From: Tillandsia leiboldiana
Lineage: Eukaryota > Streptophyta > Magnoliopsida > Poales > Bromeliaceae
Assembly (NCBI GenBank): GCA_029204045.2
Contig: CM055067.1
Span: forward strand, 25,680,838 to 25,744,837
Length of the DNA stretch: 64,000 bases
Reading direction: 5' to 3'
A program made the position numbers and the translations under genes. The first letter of the stretch is position 1. The number at the start of each line of letters is the position of its first letter. Under the pieces are notes generated by a model. The model did no database searches, was not told the DNA's origin, and saw nothing but the letters and a program-made list of their open reading frames with translations. Below are positions 10,941-22,470 of this stretch, in pieces.

Positions 10941-13359
10941 TGTCACGCCCCGGGGTCGAAACTGCGACCCGGGCTCGCTAACAGATCCGCCATCTGTACG
11001 GAAACTGCCGTACAGACGAAGCGTCTACCCTGCAAATGAATCTATAGCTAACAGATATCAGAGCAAAAGTAAGTACATGCTATAGAAAGGAAACAGAACA
11101 ACTGTACTAGAGTAAATAAAATCCAAGATACAAGCTGTCCTCAAGATACAAAAATAACATCTCTCAAAATCTCACTCTACAAAAGTGGAAACTCAAAAGG
11201 GTACTGCTACCTCTCCACTAAACTGACTCGGGTAAGCGACTAGTCGGCCACGCCCTTACCTCGATCTGAAGACTCCGCACGGGAAGGAGTCGGAGCAGCT
11301 GCCTCAGGAAAACCTGCACCGCAGCGGGTGTGAGAACTACTACAAAGGTAGTTCCCAGTGGGTACCGTCCTCAAAGCACACGGTATGCCCACTAAGTCCA
11401 CCGGAGGCACAAAAAGGTAAACAAATAGATAGATAGATAGATATGAAAACTGGAAATCTATCTCTATATGCCTCTACATATGCTCAAAGGAAAAACACTC
11501 ATCTATGAACATGCAGTGCAACTCACTCACACATCTCACCCAAATCTCAATGACTGTCCTCTTTGGACCAGTCAAGATAAAGTCAAGCCTGCGCTCGTCT
11601 ACTGCCGCACATCCCGGAGGAACGGACTTACGTAGGGTGTCCCTCAAGGACTCTCAGTAACTCATCGCAGCCTCGTCAGGCTCGGTATCATCATCGCACC
11701 CGGGGCGTAGCTCGAGGGGAGCGACCCCACCGAACTCAAGTATCTCAAGTATCTCATAACTGGCAAACATGCCAGGCTCAGCAGGCTATAATCCACGATC
11801 AAATAGATCGGAAACACAGTGGATACACGACACACACTCATGTCAAGGTCGGAGTAAACTCCACGACTGAATCTGAAGTGCTCAAATAGAACCCCCAATG
11901 ACACTAGTAAAACTCAAAAAGCCACAGAAAGTCTCTAATAAACAACCAAACTCTCCTCGGCCCCCCGGCACGAGAGAACATGCTCCCCGAACCCATGCAG
12001 CATCACTAGAACCCTCAGACATTTTAAAACCATTTTTAAAAATCGGTTTTCCAATAAAACAAGCATTCGGATTTTTAAAACGGTTCGGGAGCTTAAATGA
12101 GGCCAACCAAGTACACAGTCTAGTGTCATATAATGTCAAGAGTCCACTAAAAATACTCTGGGGTTCAGATAATATTTTTATAATTTTTTAGGCAACTATC
12201 AGATCATTTAACAGCTAAAATATACAGTTTTGACATGATCAAAGTGCGTTCTGAAGCATTAGAGGTCATTCCGCGATTTTTGGAAGAAAAACCAACCCAC
12301 CTCAAATGCTTCCCGAAGGCCGCGCCGAAATCGGTGAAGAAACGGGCGCAATCTGACGAAAAACTGAACTGCGCCTCTCGCGCGCGCGCGCACCGTCGCG
12401 CGTCTCGAAAAAATCCACGGAGCTCCAAACAACCTCCACAGCACCCAGCTAGGCCACCATAAAAATCTCAGCTCAACCCGATCACTCCAATCCACGAATC
12501 AAGCATGCGTAGTGTTGCGGATTTGCACAGTAATCCCTCTGCATGCATGCAGCCCGAGAGCACAGGGAGAGAGCAAGGATAGAAATTAGCTCAAATTAAC
12601 ATTCAAAACCATCAATAAAACCCAAGAGGAGAATCAAAGAGTCCAAATCCACAATCTCCAACAATCAATTTACCTCAATTTGCTCCTCGCGCGCGCACGT
12701 TGACTCGGTCAACTCTCACAAGCAGCACACTCCACAGCCACCTTCACTTCTCCCTCTACTTCCTCTTCTTCTTCTCCTCTGGCAGCAAGAAATGGAGAGA
12801 ATGAAAGAGAGATGAGGAAGGGGGAGGGAGCAGGTGGTCAAGGGTATAAATCGAGTCTGGGGTGGTTGGAACAGGAACAGAGGCCATACCTCAACACTGT
12901 GCACCAATCCGAGCCAAACTGGGCATTCCTGTGCTTGTGTACCGGTACCACCCATTTGGTACTGGTACACAGCCCCTGGTTCCGGAACCAAAGAGCCAGT
13001 TCCGGAACCAGGCCACTCAAAGGCTCCAGAACCAGCCAGAACTCTCCCAAACCGCGCCGTCAACTCACTTTCTCGCCTCGGGACCTCCGCATCACCCCGA
13101 AACCAACCGAACACCTCTGTAAAAACATATTACACATGTCCCAAGGGTTCAACTCACATCAAAACCATCCAAGAAGCCAAAGCTCGACCCGCAAGCTCTA
13201 AATCCGACGCCAACTCAGTTTCCTCCAAAAAGACTTCCGCGTCGCTCCGGGACCACCCGAACCTTTCTGTAAAAACAAACAGAAACTGCTGAAGGTATTT
13301 CCACAATACCAGGCTGCCCCGTGGGATCGGCACACTGCCCGAAGCTCCGGTACTCTACA
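10941..13359 (-). repeat. E3 3' LTR (left copy)
   Basis: 2419 bp, starting TGTCACGCCCC and ending CTCTACA on the plus strand. It is colinear with the right LTR. An inverted repeat with arms of about 14 bp built on GGTACCGGTACC lies near 12930-12965, with one arm changed here (GGTACTGGTACA). Confidence 0.95.
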
Positions 13360-13374
13360 CTCTCCCCTCCTTTT
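13360..13374 (-). promoter_or_regulatory. E3 polypurine tract
   Basis: Minus-strand AAAAGGAGGGGAGAG directly upstream of the 3' LTR start TGTAGAG; primer for plus-strand DNA synthesis. Confidence 0.9.
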
Positions 13375-13410
13375 AACGGTTTCGTCCTCGAAACCGCAAA
13401 AATCCAAATC

Positions 13411-16400
13411 TCAAGAGGGCGACACAAATAAGTGGGGATATGAAACTCTCAGCTCATCCTCAGGCTCCCATGTGGCCTCTCGCTCCTCATGATGACTCCA
13501 TAAAACCTTAACAAAAGGTATGATCCGGTTGCGCAATTCTCTCGTCTCTCGAGCAAGAATTCGCACCGGTCGCTCCTGATAGCCCAAGTCCTCGTCTAGC
13601 TCCAAGGATGTGAAGTCCAGGATATGTGAGGGATCAAACACATATTTCCTCAAGGTGGATACATGAAATACGTCGTGGGTGCCTGCCAACCGCGGCGGTA
13701 GCGCAACTCGATATGCAACTGGGCCAATGCGCTCAAGCACCTCAAATGGCCCGATAAACCGCGGACTAAGCTTTCCGCGTACTCCAAATCGGCGAACTCC
13801 TCGAGATGGCGAGACTTTCAGAAAAACATGGTCTCCCACCTGAAACTCCAAGTCTCGCCGCCTCCTGTCTGCATAACTCCTCTGACGGCTCTGAGCGGTC
13901 TCTATGTGTCGCCGAATGATCCTGACCTTTTCCTCAGCTTCTACAAGCAGATCTGGCCCCAAGGTCTTCCTTTCACCCACGTCACTCCAAAATAGAGGCG
14001 ATCGACACTTCCGACCATACAATGCTTCGTAGGGCGCCATCTGAATGCTCGCCTGGAAGCTATTGTTATACGCGAACTCGGCTAACCTCAAGTGTCGATC
14101 CCAACTGCCACCGAAGCTCAGGACACATGCTCTCAACATGTCCTCCAGAGTCTGAATGGTCCTCTCCGACTGTCCATCAGTCTGTGGGTGAAAGGCGGTG
14201 CTAAACTGAAGCTGGGTCCCCAAGGCTCTGTGCAAACTCCTCCAAAACTGTGAAGTAAACCTCGGGTCCCTGTCAGACACAATCGATACCGGCACCCCGT
14301 GTAGTCTCACAATCTCATCCATATATAACTGTGCTAACCTCTCCAAGGACCAACTCAACTGCATCGGCAGAAAGTGGGCTGATTTGGTCAAACGATCCAC
14401 AATCACCCATATGGCATTAGAACCACTCTGAGTCCTCGGCAATCCCACAATAAAATCCATAGTGACACGATCCCATTTCCATTCAGGTATTGGAAGGCTC
14501 TGCAACTTGCCAGCTGGAACCTGATGCTCAGCTTTAACTTGCTGACAAGTTAAACAACGAGCCACAAACCTTCCAATATCTCTCTTCATGCCGCGCCACC
14601 AAAACTGTGCCCTCAAGTCCCTATACATCTTAGTTCCCCCAGGATGGAGGGTGTAAGGTGTATAGTGAGCTTCCCTCAAAATCAGCTCTCGAACCTCTAA
14701 GTCCACGGGCACACAGAAGCGATCCCTGTACCTGAGTACTCCCGCTGTATCCACAGAAAAGTCCCCACCCTGATCCTGCCGAAGCTGATCTCGAATCCTC
14801 ACAAACTCGGGGTCCTCACTCTGTTTCTCTCTAATCCTGTCCAACAGAGCGGGCTGCAAGACCATGGACATAAGTCTTGCAGAAACCCCAGGGGACACCA
14901 CCTCTATATCCAAGCGCCTCAACTGCTCTCTCAAGGGCATCTGCTGGGTAATCAACAAACTCAAGGACTGCCCTGATCGCCTGCTCAAGGCGTCTGCGAC
15001 CACATTGGCTTTGCCGGGATGATACTGAATATTCAGATCATAATCCTTTAGCAGCTCTAGCCACCGGCGTTGCCTCAAGTTGAGTTCCTTCTGGGTGAAC
15101 AAATACTTCAAACTCTGGTGGTCGGTGAAGATCTCACAATGCTCGCCATAAAGATAGTGCCGCCAAAGCTTCAAAGCAAAGACAACAGCGGCTAGCTCCA
15201 AGTCATGCGTAGGGTAATTTTTCTCATAGTCCTTTAGCTGGCGCGAAGCATAAGCGATTACCCTACCATGCTGCATCAACACACATCCTAGGCCGCTGTG
15301 GGAGGCATCACTGTAAATCACGAATCCCTCTCCCATAACTGGTAGTGAAAGGACTGGCGCTGTAATCAACCTCTGCTTCAACTCCTCGAAGCTCTGCTGA
15401 CACTGCTCTGTCCACACAAACTTGATCCCCTTCCTAGTCAACCGAGTGAGGGGAGTAGAAAGCTTCGCAAAGCCTTCTACAAAACGACGGTAGTACCCTG
15501 CAAGGCCCAAGAAGCTGCGCACCTCTGTCACCGTCGTGGGTCTAGGCCAATCCCGAACTGAATCAATCTTCGCCGGGTCCACTGCCACTCCTGCGGCTGA
15601 AACTACGTGGCCTAGAAAAGAAACCTCCCGAAGCCAAAAAGTGCACTTCTTTAACTTGGCATACAACTTCTTCTCTCTCAGAAGCTGCAGCACTATCCTC
15701 AAGTGCTCCTCGTGCTCCATGTCACTTCGGGAGTAAACCAGAATGTCATCAATAAACACAACTACAAAACGATCCAAGTAGGGCTGAAACACTAGGTTCA
15801 TTAGATCCATAAACGCGGCTGGGGCATTAGTCAATCCAAAAGGTAGCACTGTGAACTCATAATGCCCATACCGAGTCCTGAAAGCTGTCTTGGACACATC
15901 CTCGGCCCTCACCTTAAGCTGGTGGTAACCGGACTGAAGGTCGATCTTGGAGAAGACCGTAGCTCCTTGAAGCTGATCAAACAAATCATCAATCCTGGGG
16001 AGAGGATACTTGATTCGAACGGTCACTTTATTCAACTCTCGATAATCCACACACAATCTAAGTGATCCGTCCTTCTTTTTCACAAAAAGAATCGGCGCTC
16101 CCCACGGAGAGACGCTAGGTCTGATGAACCCTCGATCCAAAAGATCCTGTAATTGAGCCTTTAGCTCTCTCAACTCTGCTGGGGCCATCCTGTAGGGCGC
16201 TTTAGAGACTGATGTAGTTCCAGGGACTACATCAATCACAAACTCTATCTCTCGATCCGGCGGCATAGATGATAACTCCGAGGGAAAAACATCCGGGTAC
16301 TCGCAGACAACAGGGATGTCTTCGAGTCCGGGCATCGCCGTAGGCACCTCTACAACAGTCGCAAGAAAAGCGACACAGCCTCTACTCAACATCTGTCGGG

Positions 16401-18188
16401 CTCTGGCGGAAGACACTGTCACTGCAAACAATGCACTCTGACATCCCCTATACACATACTCCTCCTGACCCGGCTCCCGAAGGGTCACAGTCCTCAATCT
16501 ACAATCAATAGTAGCATAGAACCGGGATAACCAATCCATACCCAAAACCACATCAAAATCCTGAAGTCGGCGCAAGACTAACAGGTCAATGGGTAAAATC
16601 CACGGTCCTAACTGCACTGGGCAGGACCAACAGCACTCATCTACATGCAATACACAACCCGGAACCTGGACCTCTAATGCATGAGTCAATGGCCCTATCT
16701 CAAACCCATGCGAAGATGCAAAAGTACTACTGATGAATGAATGTGATGCTCCAGTATCAAAAAGCGCTCGAGCACGGGTAGAGGAGATAAGAATAATACC
16801 TGCTACTACCTGATCCGCTGCTGTGGAATCCTCGACCAGAGCGGCGTACACTCGCCCGCTCGCTGGAGGTCGTCTCTCAGACTGTCGTGAGGAGGTGGCA
16901 CGATCCCCCCGGGTGACGCTCGGTGAAGCTCCCACTGCCTGTAGGGGCAAGGGAGAAGTCGTTGCAGTCGACGGTGCTGATGACCCTGCCCTCGGGCAAG
17001 TCCAAGCTATATGTCCCGGCTGTCCACATCGATAGCATCTGCCCTGTCGCTGCTCGCACTGCTGAGGTGCGTGAGGCCCGCCGCAAATCACACACTGATC
17101 TGAACGCCTCTGCTGCTGCTGCTGCTGCTGTCTAGGCGGCCGATGACCCCCTGGCCTCTGCCTCCTCTGTGACCCGCGGCCTCGAGGCTGAAACTGTGGC
17201 TGCGGTGGTCTCGGGGGCCTCGGTCTGCTTGACTGCCCAAAATCCTGAGGTGTTGGGCGCTTCTCCCCGGAGCTGGTCCCCGGCGCCTCGCCCCTCTCTG
17301 TCATAATAACGGTCCCTCGGGAGACCCATCGAGCTCGCTCAATAGCTGCGTCCAAGGTAGGTGACCGATGGGAGTGGACGTGATGGTAGATATCCTGGTG
17401 CAATCCTCTCTCAAAAAGATCAACCCTCTGCGGCTCATCTGGGGCGACGTATGGAACACTGTTCAGTAAGCGCTGAAACTCTCGTATATACTCCTGTAGG
17501 GGTCGGCTACCCTGCTGTAGCCGTCGAAGATCTCCTTCGAGTTTCTGCTTTGCACTGTCGGGGAAGTAAGCCCCGCGCAGTAAAGCTCGAAACTCATGCC
17601 AAGTCAGCAACTGTACGCCCGGCGGTCCAACAGGGCGAACCCGACGCCACCAAGTCTCGGCGTCTTTCTCCAAAAAGTGAGTTCCCAGGTGCACTTGATA
17701 CTCCTCCTTGATGAAAAGATTCTCGAATAATTTTTCCATAGCTGCTATCCAGTTCTCGACCTCCCACGGCTCCGAGCTCAGACCAGAGAACCGCGGGGGA
17801 TGGAACTGGCTAATATATGACAGTCGATCCGTGAGCTCTCTCTGCTCTGCCTCCGTCAAAGGAGCAATCTGTGACGAGGTCGCCGAGGTAGCTACTGGGG
17901 GCGCCGCTGGAGGTGCCCTCTGCTCGGTAACCTCACCAACCGTTCCACATTCTCTTGCTGGCCCTTGGCTGCCTCCTCCTGGCGCCTAACTGTCTCTTCC
18001 TGGCGCCTGGCTGTCTCCTCCTGGCGTTTGGACGCCTCATCTTGGCATTGCAACGCCTCCGACAAATAGGCCACCTGGGCCCGCAGCGCCTGAACCTCTC
18101 CCTGATCAACCGGTGGAGCCTCCTGCCGCTCAGGCTCCTCGTCTGCGGCTGGGTGAGCCCTCGTCGTAGCTCGACGTCTCGGAGGCAT
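13411..18188 (-). pseudogene. E3 gag-pol polyprotein, intact except for one frameshift in gag
   Basis: Starts MPPRRRATTRAH at 18188, 9 bases after a splice-acceptor-like TTTCAG. A heptad stretch of RQEE units (coiled coil) follows. Near 17928-17930 the frame shifts by what looks like a one-base deletion; the first frame ends at TAG 17892-17894. The second frame (1482 codons, last stop 13411-13413; numbering from 17859) is fully open: capsid about 10-180, zinc knuckles 256-268 and 275-288, protease DTG at 368-370, RT FIDD at 702-705, RNase H with YSDASH at 849-854, integrase zinc ligands H1065/H1072/C1102/C1105, catalytic D1135/D1196/E1232, and a chromodomain-like tail at about 1428-1478 (VKVLWSHHEEREATWEPE). 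A programmed frameshift is possible but unlikely, because homologous gags here run through this point in one frame; a sequencing error is also possible. Confidence 0.92.
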
Positions 18189-18282
18189 CGCAAATCCTGA
18201 AATCAAAACCGAACATCAGGACCAAGAATCGCTCAACCCAATCAAACGAGAGTCTATACATGCTACCCATTCTAAAGTGTAA

Positions 18283-18300
18283 TGCCGTCTGCAGCCGACA
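18283..18300 (-). promoter_or_regulatory. E3 leader hairpin with palindromic loop
   Basis: Element-orientation arms TGTCG and CGGCA (5 bp including one G-U pair) enclose loop GCTGCAGA, containing the palindrome CTGCAG. It is the weakest stem of the set but lies at the conserved distance, about 160 bases after the primer binding site and 95 before gag. Confidence 0.45.
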
Positions 18301-18460
18301 GGTCCCCTTTAGAGAATAAGCATGCAAAATTACCCACCCCAAACCCCTGGGGGAGTTATAACTCAATCATGACTCTCGTAGAAATCACGTCTCTCTCGAA
18401 ATCAACCTACTGTCCAGCCAAAAAGCCTAGGGTCTCTAAGTCCTTAATGACCTATAAACC

Positions 18461-18475
18461 TAGGCTCTGATACCA
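18461..18475 (-). promoter_or_regulatory. E3 primer binding site (initiator tRNA-Met)
   Basis: Minus-strand TGGTATCAGAGCCTA, 8 bases from the 5' LTR edge at 18484. Confidence 0.95.
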
Positions 18476-20214
18476 CTCTAATCTGTCACGCCCCGGGGTC
18501 GAAACTGCGACCCGGGCTCGCTAACAGATCCGCCATCTGTACGGAAACTGCCGTACAGACGAAGCGTCTACCCTGCAAATGAATCTATAGCTAACAGATA
18601 TCAGAGCAAAAGTAAGTACATGCTATAGAAAGGAAACAGAACAACTGTACTAGAGTAAATAAAATCCAAGATACAAGCTGTCCTCAAGATACAAAAATAA
18701 CATCTCTCAAAATCTCACTCTACAAAAGTGGAAACTCAAAAGGGTACTGCTACCTCTCCACTAAACTGACTCGGGTAAGCGACTAGTCGGCCACGCCCTT
18801 ACCTCGATCTGAAGACTCCGCACGGGAAGGAGTCGGAGCAGCTGCCTCAGGAAAACCTGCACCGCAGCGGGTGTGAGAACTACTACAAAGGTAGTTCCCA
18901 GTGGGTACCGTCCTCAAAGCACACGGTATGCCCACTAAGTCCACCGGAGGCACAAAAAGGTAAACAAATAGATAGATAGATAGATATGAAAACTGGAAAT
19001 CTATCTCTATATGCCTCTACATATGCTCAAAGGAAAAACACTCATCTATGAACATGCAGTGCAACTCACTCACACATCTCACCCAAATCTCAATGACTGT
19101 CCTCTTTGGACCAGTCAAGATAAAGTCAAGCCTGCGCTCGTCTACTGCCGCACATCCCGGAGGAACGGACTTACGTAGGGTGTCCCTCAAGGACTCTCAG
19201 TAACTCATCGCAGCCTCGTCAGGCTCGGTATCATCATCGCACCCGGGGCGTAGCTCGAGGGGAGCGACCCCACCGAACTCAAGTATCTCAAGTATCTCAT
19301 AACTGGCAAACATGCCAGGCTCAGCAGGCTATAATCCACGAGCAAATAGATCGGAAACACAGTGGATACACGACACACACTCATGTCAAGGTCGGAGTAA
19401 ACTCCACGACTGAATCTGAAGTGCTCAAATAGAACCCCCAATGACACTAGTAAAACTCAAAAAGCCACAGAAAGGCTCTAATAAACAACCAAACTCTCCT
19501 CGGCCCCCCGGCACGAGAGAACATGCTCCCCGAACCCATGCAGCATCACTAGAACCCTCAGACATTTTAAAACCATTTTTAAAAGTCGGTTTTCCAATAA
19601 AACAAGCATTCGGATTTTTAAAACGGTTCGGGAGCTTAAATGAGGCCAACCAAGTACACAGTCTAGTGTCATATAATGTCAAGAGTCCACTAAAAATACT
19701 CTGGGGTTCAGATAATATTTCTATAATTTTCTAGGCAACTATCAGATCATTTAACAGCTAAAATATACAGTTTTGACATGATCAAAGTGCGTTCTGAAGC
19801 ATTAGAGGTCATTCCGCGATTTTTGGAAGAAAAACCAACCCACCTCAAATGCTTCCCGAAGGCCGCGCCGAAATCGGTGAAGAAACGGGCGCAATCTGAC
19901 GAAAAACTGAGCTGCGCCTCTCGCGCGCGCGCGCACCGTCGCGCGTCTCGGAAAAATCCACGGAGCTCCAAACAACCTCCACAGCACCCAGCTAGGCCAC
20001 CATAAAAATCTCAGCTCAACCCGATCACTCCAATCCACGAATCAAGCATGCGTAGTGTTGCGGATTTGCACAGTAATCCCTCTGCATGCATGCAGCCCGA
20101 GAGCACAGGGAGAGAGCAAGGATAGAAATTAGCTCAAATTACCATTCAAAACCATCAATAAAACCCAAGAGGAGAATCAAAGAGTCCAAATCCACAATCT
20201 CCAACAATCAATTT

Positions 20215-20219
20215 ACCTC
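20215..20219 (-). other. E3 predicted 5' splice site in the LTR
   Basis: Minus strand TTGAG|GTAAATTG, about 170 bases downstream of the TATA-like box. Pairing with the acceptor at 18197-18198 would remove about 2.0 kb including U5, primer binding site and leader hairpin. Confidence 0.45.
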
Positions 20220-20387
20220 AATTTGCTCCTCGCGCGCGCACGTTGACTCGGTCAACTCTCACAAGCAGCACACTCCACAGCCACCTTCACTTCTCCCTCT
20301 ACTTCCTCTTCTTCTTCTCCTCTGGCAGCAAGAAATGGAGAGAATGAAAGAGAGATGAGGAAGGGGGAGGGAGCAGGTGGTCAAGGG

Positions 20388-20394
20388 TATAAAT
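20388..20394 (-). promoter_or_regulatory. E3 LTR TATA-like box
   Basis: Minus-strand ATTTATA, followed downstream by a CT-rich stretch (CCTGCTCCCTCCCCC) typical of plant initiators. The left LTR has the same motif at about 12845. Confidence 0.45.
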
Positions 20395-20902
20395 CGAGTC
20401 TGGGGTGGTTGGAACAGGAACAGAGGCCATACCTCAACACTGTGCACCAATCCGAGCCAAACTGGGCATTCCTGTGCTTGTGTACCGGTACCACCCATTT
20501 GGTACCGGTACACAGCCCCTGGTTCCGGAACCAAAGAGCCAGTTCCGGAACCAGGCCACTCAAAGGCTCCAGAACCAGCCGGAACTCTCCCAAACCGCGC
20601 CGTCAACTCACTTTCTCGCCTCGGGACCTCCGCATCACCCCGAAACCAACCGAACACCTCTGTAAAAACATATTACACATGTCCCAAGGGTTCAACTCAC
20701 ATCAAAACCATCCAAGAAGCCAAAGCTCGACCCGCAAGCTCTAAATCCGACGCCAACTCACTTTCCTCCAAAAAGACTTCCGCGTCGCTCCGGGACCACC
20801 CGAACCTTTCTGTAAAAACAAACAGAAACTGCTGAAGGTATTTCCACAATACCAGGCTGCCCCATGGGATCGGCACACTGCCCGAAGCTCCGGTACTCTA
20901 CA

Positions 20903-20907
20903 AACGG
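20903..20907. other. Target-site duplication of E3, right copy (AACGG)
   Basis: AACGG immediately after the right LTR terminus CTCTACA. Confidence 0.95.
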
Positions 20908-22470
20908 CGTCCCAATCGGCACCCAATCCCGCACGGCGATCATAATGTCGCAATTGGCCAACTCCGGAGTGCCGGCTTGGAGGGAGCGACCCTACCAAGC
21001 ATGTGCGAATGAGCACAAACGGCAAGCAAGCAAGTCTCGATCATCGTGTCTAAAACACGGAATAGCAAGTCATCGTATCTAAAACACGGAAAAGCATCAT
21101 CGACCTTTAGGTCGGGGTATAGTATCTCAAGTGTCAATGTTTCATATACAATATTAACATTATCTTGCATAATGAAAGAGTAAAACATTTACAAGTTGTC
21201 CTCATGTCTCAAACATGGAATCTAACTATTTCATCTTGATTGTACAAGTTTAGAAGTTTTCTACTTGTATCTTACAATGCTAGATGACTCTAATGTCATG
21301 ATGTCCATTTACACATGATCAAGTGTTTAACATGTCCCAAAAATTCTATAACAGGTATAGTTATTCTATATTCATATCCAAAAGCTTAAGTTCACGAAAA
21401 TTCCTATTCAATCCCCCCTCAAAGTGCCCATGCACCCACAATGTTTACCTCTGTTACATAGAGTATGAAATTTTCTACACATGAAGGGGTTCAAATGCAT
21501 GATCATAAATCATGATAAATCAAACGATGCATGTTTAATATAACAATGATGCCCTAAAAGTCTATAGAAGACATAGGGGGAGTTCACCCATTTCGGTGAG
21601 GTCAGACCCACCGGATAGCTGCCAAACCCTTGTGAAGGATCTCTACCAAGAAACCCACACTTCCTCTTATGCCCTTAGGTTGAGAAATTTTGCTAAATCT
21701 TGAAATCCAAACAAGAAAAGCTTCAAAATCAACCTACAAGAGTGTTCTACACCCATCAATTCCACCCCAAAAGCTATAATTCAAAAAGCCCCAAAATAAA
21801 CCCTAGTTTTCCAAAAACTAGGTTTTCCCCCAAAAATCCCAAAAGAAAGGAAAAATAGGTGTTCCAAACCTCTTTGAGCTTGAATCTCACCTTGGAAAAG
21901 CAAAGGATAGGCACAAGAGCTCCAAACTTCCTTCTTCTCCAAGATCTAGCCTTCCTCCAAGCTCTTGTAGCAAGCTTCCAAGGTGGAGAAGAGGAGGTTG
22001 AAGAATAATCCCAAATAGAGAGATGTGTTGGAGATGGAAATCCAAGATTTCTCCCTCTCACTCTCTCTCTCTAAAACTTCTCTTGCTCTCTCCAAAATGA
22101 GAGGAAAAGAGAAGTGAAGGGGTTAAAAACCCTAAAGTAACAAAAGCCCAAAAGCCCCCCTGCAAGAAACGTTATTTCGTTTCTTACTGGGCTGTCCAGA
22201 CCCGAACGATCCGGATTGCCCCCAATCCGATCCGGATCCCGAACGTGGAATTTCCAGTTTCGCGCGGGCGATTCGGATTGCCCCCAATCCGATTCGGATC
22301 CCGAAGCCAAAAACCTCAAATTTTCAATTTTTTTGAAAATTTCCGATTTGCGCCCAAACTCTCCGGAAACCTTCTAGAACCTTCCGGAAGCTTACAAAAA
22401 CACTCTAAGGGTATCATTCAACCCTCCTCACACTCGAACTTCGCAATTTGCTAACGTTCAGTGTACTACA
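20908..22470 (-). mobile_element. E2 5' LTR, second part (R and U3 side)
   Basis: Continuation of the LTR that E3 split. It ends GTGTACTACA on the plus strand (element start TGTAGTACAC). In element order: two blocks of ATCCGGAT-type palindromes (about 22200-22310), a purine-rich leader, then a donor-like CCAAG|GTGAG (21889-21890). To the right the sequence changes abruptly to plus-strand LTR X. There is no coding region; 21000-21800 is AT-rich with nothing recognised. Confidence 0.8.

Larger units (their letters stand above)
10941..20902 (-). mobile_element. E3: complete chromovirus-type Ty3/gypsy retrotransposon (9962 bp)
   Basis: A full-length element with equal 2419 bp LTRs (10941-13359 and 18484-20902), target duplication AACGG on both sides, primer binding site, polypurine tract and a nearly intact gag-pol. 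I count about 12 single-base differences between the LTRs (about 0.5%); with a rate often used for grass retrotransposons (1.3e-8 per site per year) that is roughly 0.2 million years. Element polarity is right to left. It is inserted in the LTR of E2. A C-terminal chromodomain-like tail after the integrase places it near the Tekay/Del chromoviruses, on motif order rather than a phylogeny. Confidence 0.95.
18484..20902 (-). repeat. E3 5' LTR (right copy)
   Basis: 2419 bp, the promoter-bearing copy. In element order: U3 with inverted repeats GGTACCGGTACC and GGTTCCGGAACC (about 20475-20560); a TATA-like ATTTATA (20388-20394); a pyrimidine-rich leader; a donor-like GAG|GTAAAT (20215-20216); a GAACTAC hairpin near 18875-18900; and two terminal stem-loops (about 18491-18515 and 18537-18558), the second with perfect 8 bp arms CTGTACGG and CCGTACAG. 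Confidence 0.95.

Noticed and set aside
17892..18206. Separate 104-codon small gene upstream of E3 pol
   Set aside because: It is the gag N-terminus before a one-base frameshift; homologous gags here run through in a single frame.
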